Assembly: GCA_030156535.1 (NCBI GenBank)
Contig: JASGMJ010000024.1
Location: forward strand, 1 to 64,000
DNA length: 64,000 nt
From: Candidatus Sumerlaeota bacterium
Lineage (GTDB): Bacteria > Sumerlaeota > Sumerlaeia > SLMS01 > JAHLLQ01
Reading direction: 5' to 3'
Of the stretch, positions 25,840-34,081 are shown one piece after another. The notes under the pieces were generated by a model that was not told where the DNA came from, did no database searches, and was given only the letters and a program-made list of their open reading frames with translations. Position numbers and translations under genes: made by a program. The stretch's first letter is position 1, and every line of letters starts with the position of its first letter.

Positions 25840-27162
25840 ATGAGAAAGTTTTCGCGTCTTTGCCTCGCGGGTGCCCTTCGCAGCGCCCTGATCCTCGTGG
25901 TCCTCGCCGGGTTGTTCGGCTGCCAGACCGCCAGTGCGTCATCGAGCGCCCGGTCCTTCGCAGCGGGCAGCCGTCTCGACGCGTCCTCCGCCCCCCGTGT
26001 CCTCACCGGACTCGATGTTCTCCAGCAGGAAGGCTTCGCCCGTCTGCACGGCCGCAACGTCGCCATCATTGCCAACCATTCCTCCATCAATAGCGAGGGC
26101 GAGCACCTGCTCGACCTGCTCGTCGCCGACCCCAACGTCAACGTCATCGCCATCTTCTCGCCCGAGCACGGCTTCCGCGGCGATGCCGACGTCCACATCA
26201 GCGACGGCAAGGACGAGAAAACCGGCCTCCCCATCTACAGCCTCTATGGCGACCGCCGCGTCCCCCGCGACGAGGACCTCGCCGGAGTCGACACCCTCAT
26301 CTTCGACATCCAGGACGTCGGCGCGCGCTTCTACACCTACAGCGCCACGCTCGGCAACTGCATGAAGAAGGCCCAGGAAGCCAACCTGCGCTTCATCGTC
26401 CTCGACCGTCCCAACCCCATCCAGGGCAACTGGTTCGACGGACCCATCCAGGACGACGACCTCGTCGGCGGCTTCACCGCCTTCGTCCCCATGAGCACCG
26501 CCCACGGCATGACCTTCGGCGAACTCGCCAACCTGTACTACAACCACCACGACATTCAGCCCGACCTCGACATCGTGGCCATGAAGGGCTGGACCCGCGA
26601 CATGTACTTCGACGAGACCGGCCTCCCCTGGGTCAACCCCTCGCCCAACATGCGCTCGGTCGACGAGGAAATCCTCTACACCATGGTCGCCCAGACGGAA
26701 GCGAACAAGATCGTCTCCGTCGGCCGCGGCACCGACCGCCCCTTTGAATATCTCGGCGCCCCGTGGATCGACGGCGACGAACTCGCCGCCAACCTCAACG
26801 CCCGCAATCTCCCGGGCCTCTGGTTCATGCGCACCACCTTCGTGCCCGCCGCCAACGACATCACCGGCCGCAAGAACTACCCCTATCAGTTCACCGGCGA
26901 AATCTGCCACGGCGTGCGTATCGTCGTGGTCGACCGCCACCGCGTCAGCCCCGTCGAAGCCGGCATCCACATGCTCGACGCACTGATGGAAGTGGGGGGC
27001 GAGAAGTACTCGATCGACCGCCTGCGCGGCCTCGTCGGCGCCCAGTGGGTTCTCGACGCGCTGAAGGCGGGCGAGGAGCCCTCGGCCATCGCCGCGCGCT
27101 GGCGCACGAGCCCCGAGTTCCTGGCCTTCGCCGCCCGCCGCGAAAGCGCCCTGATGTACTGA
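25840..27162 (+). CDS. namZ: NamZ-like exo-beta-N-acetylmuramidase (DUF1343)
   Basis: A 440-residue lipoprotein of the DUF1343 family, founder NamZ of Bacillus subtilis, which removes terminal N-acetylmuramic acid from peptidoglycan fragments. Signal peptide with lipobox-like LFGC (Cys28). Conserved blocks are TGLDVLQQ, VAIIANHSSI, IFSPEHGFRGDAD, SLYGDR, FDIQDVGARFYTYSATL, LDRPNPI, STAHGMTFGELA, WVNPSPNM and VSVGRGTDRPFEYLGAPW. RBS AGGAGA precedes ATG 25840. No NagZ or MurNAc uptake gene adjoins. It could recycle its own wall or scavenge that of others. A strong hairpin ends the gene. Confidence 0.9.
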   Translation: MRKFSRLCLAGALRSALILVVLAGLFGCQTASASSSARSFAAGSRLDASSAPRVLTGLDVLQQEGFARLHGRNVAIIANHSSINSEGEHLLDLLVADPNVNVIAIFSPEHGFRGDADVHISDGKDEKTGLPIYSLYGDRRVPRDEDLAGVDTLIFDIQDVGARFYTYSATLGNCMKKAQEANLRFIVLDRPNPIQGNWFDGPIQDDDLVGGFTAFVPMSTAHGMTFGELANLYYNHHDIQPDLDIVAMKGWTRDMYFDETGLPWVNPSPNMRSVDEEILYTMVAQTEANKIVSVGRGTDRPFEYLGAPWIDGDELAANLNARNLPGLWFMRTTFVPAANDITGRKNYPYQFTGEICHGVRIVVVDRHRVSPVEAGIHMLDALMEVGGEKYSIDRLRGLVGAQWVLDALKAGEEPSAIAARWRTSPEFLAFAARRESALMY

Positions 27163-27190
27163 GCGCCCCGCCACCCGTTGCCTCTTCGCA

Positions 27191-27225
27191 AAACGGCCCC
27201 CGGACGATGAATCCGGGGGCCGTTT
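27191..27225. terminator. Bidirectional terminator between namZ and the CarD gene
   Basis: A perfect 14-base stem, AAACGGCCCCCGGA (27191-27204) and TCCGGGGGCCGTTT (27212-27225), with a 7-base loop. The A-rich left and T-rich right ends allow function in both directions for the two convergent genes. Confidence 0.85.
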
Positions 27226-27255
27226 GATTGGCAGTTTGTGTGCGGAGAGTGCGGG

Positions 27256-28002
27256 TTACTCGTCTTCCTCTTCGTCCTCGAAGAACGCCTCTTCTTCCTC
27301 GGTGAAGGGCTTGGCCTTCTCCTCGCCGTCCTCGTCCTCGTCGGAGTCGTCCTCGTCGAAGGTCTCGCCGTCATCGGCGGTCTTGGCGGCCTTGCCGGTG
27401 AGCACTTCTTTTTCTTCCTCACCGCCTGCGGCCTCGTCGTCCTCGTAGCCGAGAATACCCATCGACAGCCCGACGCCGGACTTCTTGGCCTTCTCTTTGT
27501 CCTTGGTCATCTTCTTCTTGTACATCTGGCGGAGCGCTTCGTTGATCGTCTCCATGACCTGCGTCTTGCTGGTCTCACGGACGAAGGCGATTTCGTCGCA
27601 CAGGAACTTCTTCGCCTGGTCCATGATCTCCTTTTCCTTCCCCTTCAGATCGTCGGACTGATCGAGGATGTAGAGATCGCGCAGGAGGCGGGTGATCTTG
27701 GCCGGATCGCCGGACTTCATGATTTCGCGGTAGTTGACGTACTGCAGGCGGGCGTCGGCGCGGTTGGGCGAGGCGGGCTGCTTGAGGCTGGCCAGCACGC
27801 GCTTGACGTCCTCGCGGGTCATCGGGCGGCGAATGCCGCGCTTCTCCAACTGATCCGCCGGGACGTAGACATTCGCATTCTGCGCCTCGAAGATGTACAT
27901 GGTCATGTCCTGACCATCCACCTTCATCATCTTCATGCCGATGACGTTGCAGATGCCGATGCTCGGCTCGACCACGGTTTCGCCCTTCTTGAACTTCATC
28001 AT
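27256..28002 (-). CDS. CarD/CdnL-family transcription regulator with long acidic tail
   Basis: A 248-residue protein. The N-terminal Tudor-like RNA-polymerase-interacting domain (1-70) has FKKGETVVEPSIGICNVIGM and VYVPADQLEKRGIRRPM. A helical DNA-binding part (70-170) has YREIMKSGDPAKITRLLRDL and KEKEIMDQAKKFLCDEIAFV. Both match the CarD_CdnL_TRCF family, which stabilises open promoter complexes. From about residue 185 the tail is dominated by Glu and Asp (EDDSDEDEDGEE, ending FEDEEEDE) and is unusually long for the family. ATG 28002 has AAGGTG upstream. The frame upstream of it is intergenic. Confidence 0.88.
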   Translation of the reverse strand: MMKFKKGETVVEPSIGICNVIGMKMMKVDGQDMTMYIFEAQNANVYVPADQLEKRGIRRPMTREDVKRVLASLKQPASPNRADARLQYVNYREIMKSGDPAKITRLLRDLYILDQSDDLKGKEKEIMDQAKKFLCDEIAFVRETSKTQVMETINEALRQMYKKKMTKDKEKAKKSGVGLSMGILGYEDDEAAGGEEEKEVLTGKAAKTADDGETFDEDDSDEDEDGEEKAKPFTEEEEAFFEDEEEDE

Positions 28003-28266
28003 GGCTGGAACACCTTTTCGGTGGGTTGACCTCATCCCGGCCCGGACGGCTGGTGGCCCGGACGCATGGGATTGCCCCGTGGGGGGGCGCTGGAAATCTG
28101 GCTCCGGCATGGAACTCTCGGGAAGCCGCAGGAGGGTGAATGCGCGGTGGCAGCGGGAAACTCCCCTGCCCGATAGACAAACACTCACCCTTCCAACTCG
28201 GAGAGTTGGCCTGCCCGCCCACCCAACCACCCTCTCCCCGGGGGGCACAAGACAATTCCACTCCGT

Positions 28267-28305
28267 CCGGCTCCACGCAGGATTCTCTGAAACCCGTGGA
28301 GCCGG
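28267..28305. other. Perfect hairpin in the CarD-rsfS intergenic region
   Basis: An 11-base perfect stem, CCGGCTCCACG (28267-28277) with CGTGGAGCCGG (28295-28305). No T run follows on either strand, but it lies 80 bases beyond the rsfS stop and may protect or end that transcript. Nothing else could be identified in 28003-28387. Confidence 0.5.
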
Positions 28306-28387
28306 CTCAAAGTGCCCGGACAGGGACGGCTGGACGATTTGGCTTGCGAGGGATTCGGGCACCCTGGGGCAGTGCCCCGCCGTGTGG

Positions 28388-28774
28388 CTAGCTGGCCGTT
28401 GCGCCCTGTGCGGCGTCGGCGTCCTGCCAATCGATCTGCTTGCCGTCGCCCCACAGGTCTTCGAGGCGGTAGAACTCCCGCGCTTCCTGGCTCATCAGAT
28501 GAACGACGACGTCGCCGTAGTCGAGCACCACCCAACTGGCGTTGCGCTCGCCGTCGACGGCGGGCTTGAAGCCGTCGTCCGCCTTCAGCCCCATGATGAT
28601 GCTGTCGGCGATGGCGCGCAGTTGCAGGCCCGTGGAACCCGTGGCCACGACGAAGGCGTCGCAGAAGGTGCACACGCCGGTGACGTCGAGCACCACGATG
28701 TCCTCTGCTTTCTTCTCGTCTGCCAAACGCGCGGCCCGGCGGGCTCTCTCGGTCGATTCTGACACGGTGTTCAT
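28388..28774 (-). CDS. rsfS: Ribosome silencing factor RsfS
   Basis: A 128-residue protein of the RsfS/Iojap family. Recognisable parts are AEDIVVLDVTGVCTFCDAFV, VATGSTGLQLRAIADSI, SWVVLDYGDVVVHLM and REFYRLEDLWGD. It binds L14 of the large ribosomal subunit and prevents subunit joining in slow growth. ATG 28774 was chosen because it overlaps the yqeK stop (ATGA) and has AAAGGCGG upstream. The yqeK-rsfS pair is a common arrangement, usually with nadD before it; nadD is not present here. Confidence 0.93.
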   Translation of the reverse strand: MNTVSESTERARRAARLADEKKAEDIVVLDVTGVCTFCDAFVVATGSTGLQLRAIADSIIMGLKADDGFKPAVDGERNASWVVLDYGDVVVHLMSQEAREFYRLEDLWGDGKQIDWQDADAAQGATAS

Positions 28775-29376
28775 CCGCCTTTCTTCAGCGAAGATTGCAG
28801 CCATTCGTACATGGCATGCGTGCGTGGGTGGGCTGGCTGGCCCTTCTTGTCAAGCCGCTCCTGCTTCAATCGTGCCACTTCCGCGGCGGCTTCTTTCAGC
28901 GTCAGAGAGCGCAGGTGCGCGCGAATCTGCTCCACTCCGGCCCAGTTGCGGCTCGGCTCGGCAAAATCCGACACATACAGCACCAGCCCGACGTCCCCCA
29001 GGTTTGGCGCTCCGGTGGAATGATAGGCGACGGCTTCGAGCACCTCGCGGTCCTCCACGCCATAGACGGCGCGCCCCTCCTGCGCGGAGATCAGGCCATG
29101 CCAGACCGGCGCGCACTCGAAGTCATCGCGCGTTGGCGGCACCGCCGTGCAGCCATCCAGCTTCTCGCGCTGTGCGCTCTTCGCATAGGGCTTGCCGAGA
29201 TCGTGCAGTAGTCCCGCCAGCAGGCAGCGCCCCACATCCACTCCCCACTGCCGGGCGAGCAGCACCACCATTCCCTCCACTCCCATGACGTGGGGCACCC
29301 GATGGGCAGGGGTGCGCGCCAACAGGTCCTGACGGATCTGGGCAATCAAACGGGGATCGGTGGCGGTTGCGGGCAC
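28771..29376 (-). CDS. yqeK: YqeK-type HD-domain Ap4A hydrolase
   Basis: A 201-residue HD-superfamily protein. Metal-binding residues are in RVPHVMGVEGM (first His), AGLLHDLGKPYAK (HD at about 58-59), and WHGLISAQEG. The later motif AVAYHSTGAPNLG and VLYVSDFAEPSR (Asp) complete the site. YqeK hydrolyses symmetric Ap4A to two ADP. The start is a GTG at 29376 directly after an in-frame stop; no good ribosome binding site is visible. It overlaps rsfS by four bases. Confidence 0.9.
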   Translation of the reverse strand: MPATATDPRLIAQIRQDLLARTPAHRVPHVMGVEGMVVLLARQWGVDVGRCLLAGLLHDLGKPYAKSAQREKLDGCTAVPPTRDDFECAPVWHGLISAQEGRAVYGVEDREVLEAVAYHSTGAPNLGDVGLVLYVSDFAEPSRNWAGVEQIRAHLRSLTLKEAAAEVARLKQERLDKKGQPAHPRTHAMYEWLQSSLKKGG

Positions 29377-29698
29377 TCGGGCGAAGCGTCATCCAAAGGG
29401 AGTGGATTCCGGCGGCAAGTCTGGCCCTGTCGTCCCCTTCGCGCAACGGGATTTTCACAGCTTTGCCCGATTCCCCGAGAGATGCCGGAGACCCGGGAGC
29501 AACGTCATCGGGAAACCCACGAAGCAGGGGGACCCGGGAGGCTCTTGGGGACAAAACGCCCCGGCCACGGTTGGCGAGGAGTTGCCGGTATACAGAATCT
29601 CAAGTCCTCTTGCCCATCCCGCTCCCGCGTCCTTCCCTTGTACTGCAAGCGCCGTCATGGGGGCGGCGCGACAATTGATTCCGCAAGGGGGAGCGACG
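29377..29698. other. Divergent intergenic region between yqeK and a phosphoesterase gene
   Basis: About 320 bases that must contain promoters for both neighbours. I see no convincing -35/-10 pair, dyad or RNA motif. Confidence 0.35.
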
Positions 29699-30760
29699 AT
29701 GACAACGATGAACCGCCGCGAGGCGCTGAAGCTGATCGGCCTGGGGACGACGGTGGCCGCCGTGGGGTGTGCCACCAAGGGCGGCGCGTCCGCCGAGGCG
29801 CTCGACCGCCATCTCGCCATCAAGGAGAACGCGGACTTCTCCTTCGTCCACCTCACCGACATGCACGTGCGCCGCAAGCGCAAGGGCGACGAGGGTTATC
29901 GCGCGGCCATCGCACACGTCAACGCGCTGCGCCCCCGCCCCGCCCTCGCGCTCATGGGCGGCGACCTCGCCTTCGACGGCAACTACACGCCCAAGGAAGA
30001 GTTCGAGGATCAGATCGGCATCTACAAGGAAGTCACCGCCGGACTCGCCATGCCGTACTACCATGCGCTCGGCAATCACGACGCGCTCGGCTGGTCCTCG
30101 CGCCGCAAGTGCGACCCCAACGACCCCGAGATCGGCATGAAGATGATCATGGACCGCCTCGGCATGGAGCGGAATTATTACAGCTTCGACGCCCACGGCT
30201 GGCACTTCGCCATTCTCGACACGATGTTCGAGGTGAAGACGGACAACGGCCCCACGTACACGGGCAAAATCGGCGACGAGCAACTCGCCTGGCTGGCGCG
30301 CGACCTGGGACGCGCAGGCACACGCCCGAAGGTCGTCGTCATGCACATCGCCGCGTTCTGCGCCATTGGCCAGATCAACGGCGATCCCAACACGAAGGCC
30401 ATCACGCCCGGCATGGTCGTGGCCGACAACAAGGCCCTGCGCCTGATCCTCGAACGCCACGGCGTGAAGGTCGTCCTCCAGGGCCACAGCCACATGATCG
30501 AGGACTACACGTTCAACGGCGTGACGTACCTCACCAGCCCGGCCGTCAGCGCCTGCTGGTGGAGCGGCACGTGGATGGGATTCCCCTACGGCTACACGCA
30601 CTTGTTCGTGAAGGGCGATCAGCTCACGTGGGAGCGCCCGACCATCGCGTGGAAAACGCACCTGGAACCCGAGGATTCGCTCGAACGCGAGCGCACGAAG
30701 GAACGCGCGGAATTCGAGGCGGAACAGGCACGCCTGCTGGCCGAGGAACGCGCGGGGTAG
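29699..30760 (+). CDS. Exported metallophosphoesterase, Tat-type signal
   Basis: A 353-residue calcineurin-like phosphoesterase. The signal NRREALKLIGLGTTVAAVGC carries a twin arginine and ends in a possible lipobox (Cys24), so it may be a Tat-exported lipoprotein. Metal-binding motifs in order: LTDMHV (D-x-H, about 52-57), GGDLAFDG, GNHDALG, VVMHIAAF, GHSHMIED (final GHxH). The C-terminal 30 residues are a charged helix of Glu/Arg. These enzymes cleave phosphomonoesters or diesters; the substrate is unknown. ATG 29699 has AAGGGGGAG upstream. Confidence 0.88.
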   Translation: MTTMNRREALKLIGLGTTVAAVGCATKGGASAEALDRHLAIKENADFSFVHLTDMHVRRKRKGDEGYRAAIAHVNALRPRPALALMGGDLAFDGNYTPKEEFEDQIGIYKEVTAGLAMPYYHALGNHDALGWSSRRKCDPNDPEIGMKMIMDRLGMERNYYSFDAHGWHFAILDTMFEVKTDNGPTYTGKIGDEQLAWLARDLGRAGTRPKVVVMHIAAFCAIGQINGDPNTKAITPGMVVADNKALRLILERHGVKVVLQGHSHMIEDYTFNGVTYLTSPAVSACWWSGTWMGFPYGYTHLFVKGDQLTWERPTIAWKTHLEPEDSLERERTKERAEFEAEQARLLAEERAG

Positions 30761-30769
30761 GGCGCTTCC

Positions 30770-31579
30770 TCAACTCCCCGGCTTTCCCACTCCCGAGGAC
30801 GCGCTCCTGAGTTCTTCGAGCACGTCCTCGAGTTTCCCGCGCGCCTCTTCCGAAAGGTCCTGGCTGCTTTCGAGAACGGTCTCCAGCGTGCGCTCGACAT
30901 CCTGCGCGGCGGCCTGCGCTTCGGGCGAGCGGCGCATCTCGCCGCCGATCTCGCGGGCGCGGGCGAAGAGCCCGGCGAGCGACTCGCGCGCGCCGTCCGC
31001 CTTCGACGCGGCGGCTTCCTCGAAATCGGCCATGAACGTCGTGACGTTGTCCTTGATTTCCCCCGCATCACGCGTGTCGAGCCACAATTGGAGCTGGCTC
31101 ATCTCGCCGCGCGTCAGATCAACAAGGCGGTCCCAGGAAGCTGCGGCCTTCTCCTCGCCCTTCCAGGCGAGTTCCTCGGTCCATCCCTCAAGCCCTTCAA
31201 CGCGCGTCCCCTTGGCAAGCCCCTCGCCCGGCTCGCCCCGATTGACGACTTCGATGTACGGCTCGCCGATCACGGGCGTCCCGGAATGGATGCGGGCCGT
31301 CGTGTTGGGCGGCGCATGCAGCGTGTCCGCGAACTCGGGGAAGATACGCACGGCCACCTCCACGCCGCCGTCCTGCTCGTGGACGGCGCGCACGCGGCCG
31401 ATGTCCCGGCCGTCCAGGCGCACGGGCGCACCCGCGCTCAGGCCGTGTGCATCGCGAAACGTCAACGTGTAGTCCACGCCGTTGGCGCGGTCGATCCACA
31501 CGATCAGCGCCACGATCGCCACAAAGGCGACGGCGACGGCAAACAGGACGGTTGTCGAACGGCTTACCGTGAATCGCAT
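30770..31579 (-). CDS. MlaD-type MCE-domain protein
   Basis: A 269-residue protein. One transmembrane helix (11-29) is followed by an MCE domain (about 36-112): YTLTFRDAHGLSAGAPVRLD, GRDIGRVRAV and TPVIGEPYIEVV. The rest is helical and probably coiled coil (140-260). MCE proteins form hexameric rings that move lipids between inner and outer membranes, usually with an MlaE permease and MlaF ATPase. Neither is adjacent here, so it is an orphan. It supports a two-membrane envelope. Confidence 0.88.
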   Translation of the reverse strand: MRFTVSRSTTVLFAVAVAFVAIVALIVWIDRANGVDYTLTFRDAHGLSAGAPVRLDGRDIGRVRAVHEQDGGVEVAVRIFPEFADTLHAPPNTTARIHSGTPVIGEPYIEVVNRGEPGEGLAKGTRVEGLEGWTEELAWKGEEKAAASWDRLVDLTRGEMSQLQLWLDTRDAGEIKDNVTTFMADFEEAAASKADGARESLAGLFARAREIGGEMRRSPEAQAAAQDVERTLETVLESSQDLSEEARGKLEDVLEELRSASSGVGKPGS

Positions 31580-31661
31580 CGCTGGGTTCGCACCTCCCGT
31601 GCACTGGGCATGGGGAAGACTTGCACGATCAGTACCAGATGCGCCAGACGTTTCGTGCTTC

Positions 31662-31690
31662 TTGACAGGCGTTCAGTAACCGGACTAACT
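31662..31690 (+). promoter_or_regulatory. Possible promoter of the CBS-domain gene
   Basis: TTGACA at 31662-31667 matches the -35 consensus exactly. About 16-17 bases later ACTAAC/CTAACT is only a poor -10. The GAAAGGAG ribosome binding site and ATG 31718 follow at suitable distance. Confidence 0.35.
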
Positions 31691-31717
31691 GGCACCATCA
31701 GTGAAAGGAGTTCTCCA

Positions 31718-32149
31718 ATGGCGACAGTCAGGGAAGTTCTCGCAAAAAAGGGCACCGACGTGGCCTCGGTCCGCCCGGACGACACCGTACTCGAAGCCGC
31801 CCGCCGAATGAACGAGCGGCACATCGGCGCCGTCATGGTGATGGAGGACGGGCGCATCGCGGGCATCTTCACCGAGCGCGACATCCTCGTCCGCGTCGTT
31901 GGCAGGGAACTCGCCCCCGCGGAGACCCTCGTCAGCGCCGTGATGACGGCCGAGCCCCACACCATCGGCCCCGACATCACGCTGGAGGAATGCGAAAAAA
32001 TCATCACCGAACGCCGCGTGCGCCACCTCCCCATCGTGGAGAACGGCCGCCTCCTCGGCATGATCAGCGCCGGCGATCTGCTGCGTCACGAACTCGAAGC
32101 ACGCAACGAGACCATCAAGGACCTGCACAACTACATGTACAAGAGTTGA
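31718..32149 (+). CDS. Protein with a pair of CBS domains
   Basis: A 143-residue protein made of two CBS motifs, about residues 10-63 and 72-128. Phrases are TVLEAARRMNERHIGAVMVM with GRIAGIFTERDIL, then TLEECEKIITERRVRHLPIV with GRLLGMISAGDLL. CBS pairs bind adenosine nucleotides and act as energy sensors; stand-alone ones act on unknown partners. RBS GAAAGGAG. It is flanked by divergent and convergent genes and is transcribed alone. Confidence 0.93.
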   Translation: MATVREVLAKKGTDVASVRPDDTVLEAARRMNERHIGAVMVMEDGRIAGIFTERDILVRVVGRELAPAETLVSAVMTAEPHTIGPDITLEECEKIITERRVRHLPIVENGRLLGMISAGDLLRHELEARNETIKDLHNYMYKS

Positions 32150-32267
32150 GACGGCGGTTCGTGGTGCGTTGTGCGCCGCTGTTTTTTCTCCGTCCCTCCC
32201 GCTTGGCCCGCCGTAGCCTCTGGCGAAGGCGGCTGCCTCCGTGATATGGCTGACCCTCAAGCCCGCA

Positions 32268-34013
32268 TCAGCGCGAGTACGTCAGGCGCGCCTGGTAGCG
32301 CGTGTGCAGGAGCTCGTGGGACTTGTGGCTCAGCGGCTTCTCCAGGAACTCGTCGTAGAGGCGTTTGACCTCGGGGTTCTCGTGCGACTTGCGGACGGCG
32401 AGCCTTTCGTCCTCGGTGTAGAGTCCGCGTGCTCGCGCCTCGCGCACTTCGTTCGTCACGCCGTACGGCTGGCCGCCACCGCCCACACATCCGCCGGGGC
32501 ATGCCATGACTTCGATGAAGTGGTACGGCGGCTCGTCGCCCTTCTCCTTGGCCTCCTGCACGCGCTCCAGAACGGATTCGACGTTCGCCAGCCCATGCGC
32601 GACGGCGACGCGCACGGTCTTCCCCGCGACTTCGACTTCGGCTTCCTTCACGCCCTTCAGGCCCCGGATCGCCTTGAACTCAACCTTCTTCAGTGCCTTC
32701 CCCGTCAGAAGGTCCTGGGCCGTGCGCAGCGCCGCTTCCATCACGCCACCCGTCGCGCCGAAGATCGTTCCCGCACCCGAGTAATCCCCGAGAACGCGAT
32801 CACATTCCTCCTCGGGCAGGTGGCGGAAATCGATGCCCGCCTGCTTGATCATGCGGGCAAGCTCGCGCGTCGTCAGCGACACGTCCACGTCCTGGTAGCC
32901 CGAGGCCGCCATCGAGGCGCTGCGGTGGATCTCCCACTTCTTCGCGGTGCACGGCATGATCGAGACGACGCGCATCTTCGCGGGATCGAGTCCTTGCTTC
33001 TTTGCGTAGTACGTCTTGGCCAGCACGCCCACGATCTCGTGCGGCGACTTGCACGTGGAGAAGTGGTCGATCATGTCGCCGTAGAACTTCTCCATGAAAT
33101 CCACCCACGCCGGGCAGCAACTCGTGATGAGCGGCAGTTCGGCGGACTTGTGGACGAAGCGCTGGATGAACTCCGTCCCTTCCTCCAGGATGGTGACGTC
33201 GGCGCCGAAGTTCGTGTCGAAGATCGCGTCGAATCCCATGCGGCGCAGAGCCGCGTAGAGCTTGCCCGTGAGATTCGTCCCGGGAGGATAACCGAATGCC
33301 TCGCCAATGGCGACGCGCACCGACGGCGCGATCTGCACGGCCGTGAAGAGCGAGGGATCCTTGATGTAATCCCACGTCTTGCCGGTCTCATCGAACTCGA
33401 CAATGGCACCTGTGGGGCAATGGGCGGAGCACTGCCCGCACTTGACGCACGGCGACTCGCCGAGCGTCACGCCGGCCGCGGCAATGCGCGTGCCGTAGCC
33501 GCGATCAAGGAAGCACAACGCGTGGACGTTCTGCATCTCCTGGCAGACCATCACGCAGCGCCCACAGGTGATGCACTTGCGCGGGTCGATCGTCAGCACC
33601 TCGGTGTCGTCGTAGAGCGGCAAGTCGGGCACGATGTTCGGCAACGCAACCGTGCGGATGCCGAATTCCGCGACGAGCGTCTGCAACTCGCAGTTCTGGT
33701 TCCGCCCGCAGGTCAGGCACTCGTTGGGGTGCTTGGACATGATGAGTTCGACGACCGTGCGGCGCACCTCGACGATCTCCGGATCGTGCGTGACGATCTT
33801 CATGCCCTCTTCGATCGGCGTACAGCAGGCGCGCAGCATCCGGTTGATGCCCTCGACCTTGACGATGCAGATGCCGCAGGCGGCCGTCGGATCGAGATCG
33901 GGATGCTTGCACAGCCTGGGAATATCGATCTGCACGGAGCGCGCCGCGTCCAGGATCATCGTCCCTTCCGGGACTTCCACCGGGATGCCGTTGATGTGCG
34001 CGTGAACTGCCAT
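32268..34013 (-). CDS. hndD: [FeFe]-hydrogenase catalytic subunit (HndD/HydA, group A3 type)
   Basis: A 581-residue enzyme that reduces protons or oxidises hydrogen. An N-terminal [2Fe-2S] domain has C35, C46, C49 and C63. A His-ligated [4Fe-4S] site follows (H95, C99, C102, C108), then two [4Fe-4S] clusters (C147/150/153/157 and C189/192/195/199). The H-cluster motifs are complete: TSCCPAW (297-303), MPCTAKKWE (353-361) and MACPGGCVGGGGQP (503-516). The small-subunit domain ends SHELLHTRY. The modular order is that of NAD-linked multimeric hydrogenases. ATG 34013 has GGGGAGG upstream. It is the third gene after the NuoE- and NuoF-like subunits. No HydE, HydF or HydG maturase lies in the window. 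Confidence 0.95.
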   Translation of the reverse strand: MAVHAHINGIPVEVPEGTMILDAARSVQIDIPRLCKHPDLDPTAACGICIVKVEGINRMLRACCTPIEEGMKIVTHDPEIVEVRRTVVELIMSKHPNECLTCGRNQNCELQTLVAEFGIRTVALPNIVPDLPLYDDTEVLTIDPRKCITCGRCVMVCQEMQNVHALCFLDRGYGTRIAAAGVTLGESPCVKCGQCSAHCPTGAIVEFDETGKTWDYIKDPSLFTAVQIAPSVRVAIGEAFGYPPGTNLTGKLYAALRRMGFDAIFDTNFGADVTILEEGTEFIQRFVHKSAELPLITSCCPAWVDFMEKFYGDMIDHFSTCKSPHEIVGVLAKTYYAKKQGLDPAKMRVVSIMPCTAKKWEIHRSASMAASGYQDVDVSLTTRELARMIKQAGIDFRHLPEEECDRVLGDYSGAGTIFGATGGVMEAALRTAQDLLTGKALKKVEFKAIRGLKGVKEAEVEVAGKTVRVAVAHGLANVESVLERVQEAKEKGDEPPYHFIEVMACPGGCVGGGGQPYGVTNEVREARARGLYTEDERLAVRKSHENPEVKRLYDEFLEKPLSHKSHELLHTRYQARLTYSR

Positions 34014-34081
34014 GGAGTGCCTCCCCGCTATTTGCGGTCGTCGGTGTGCTGGTGTTTCTCTCGCTTTGATTGATGCGCGTT

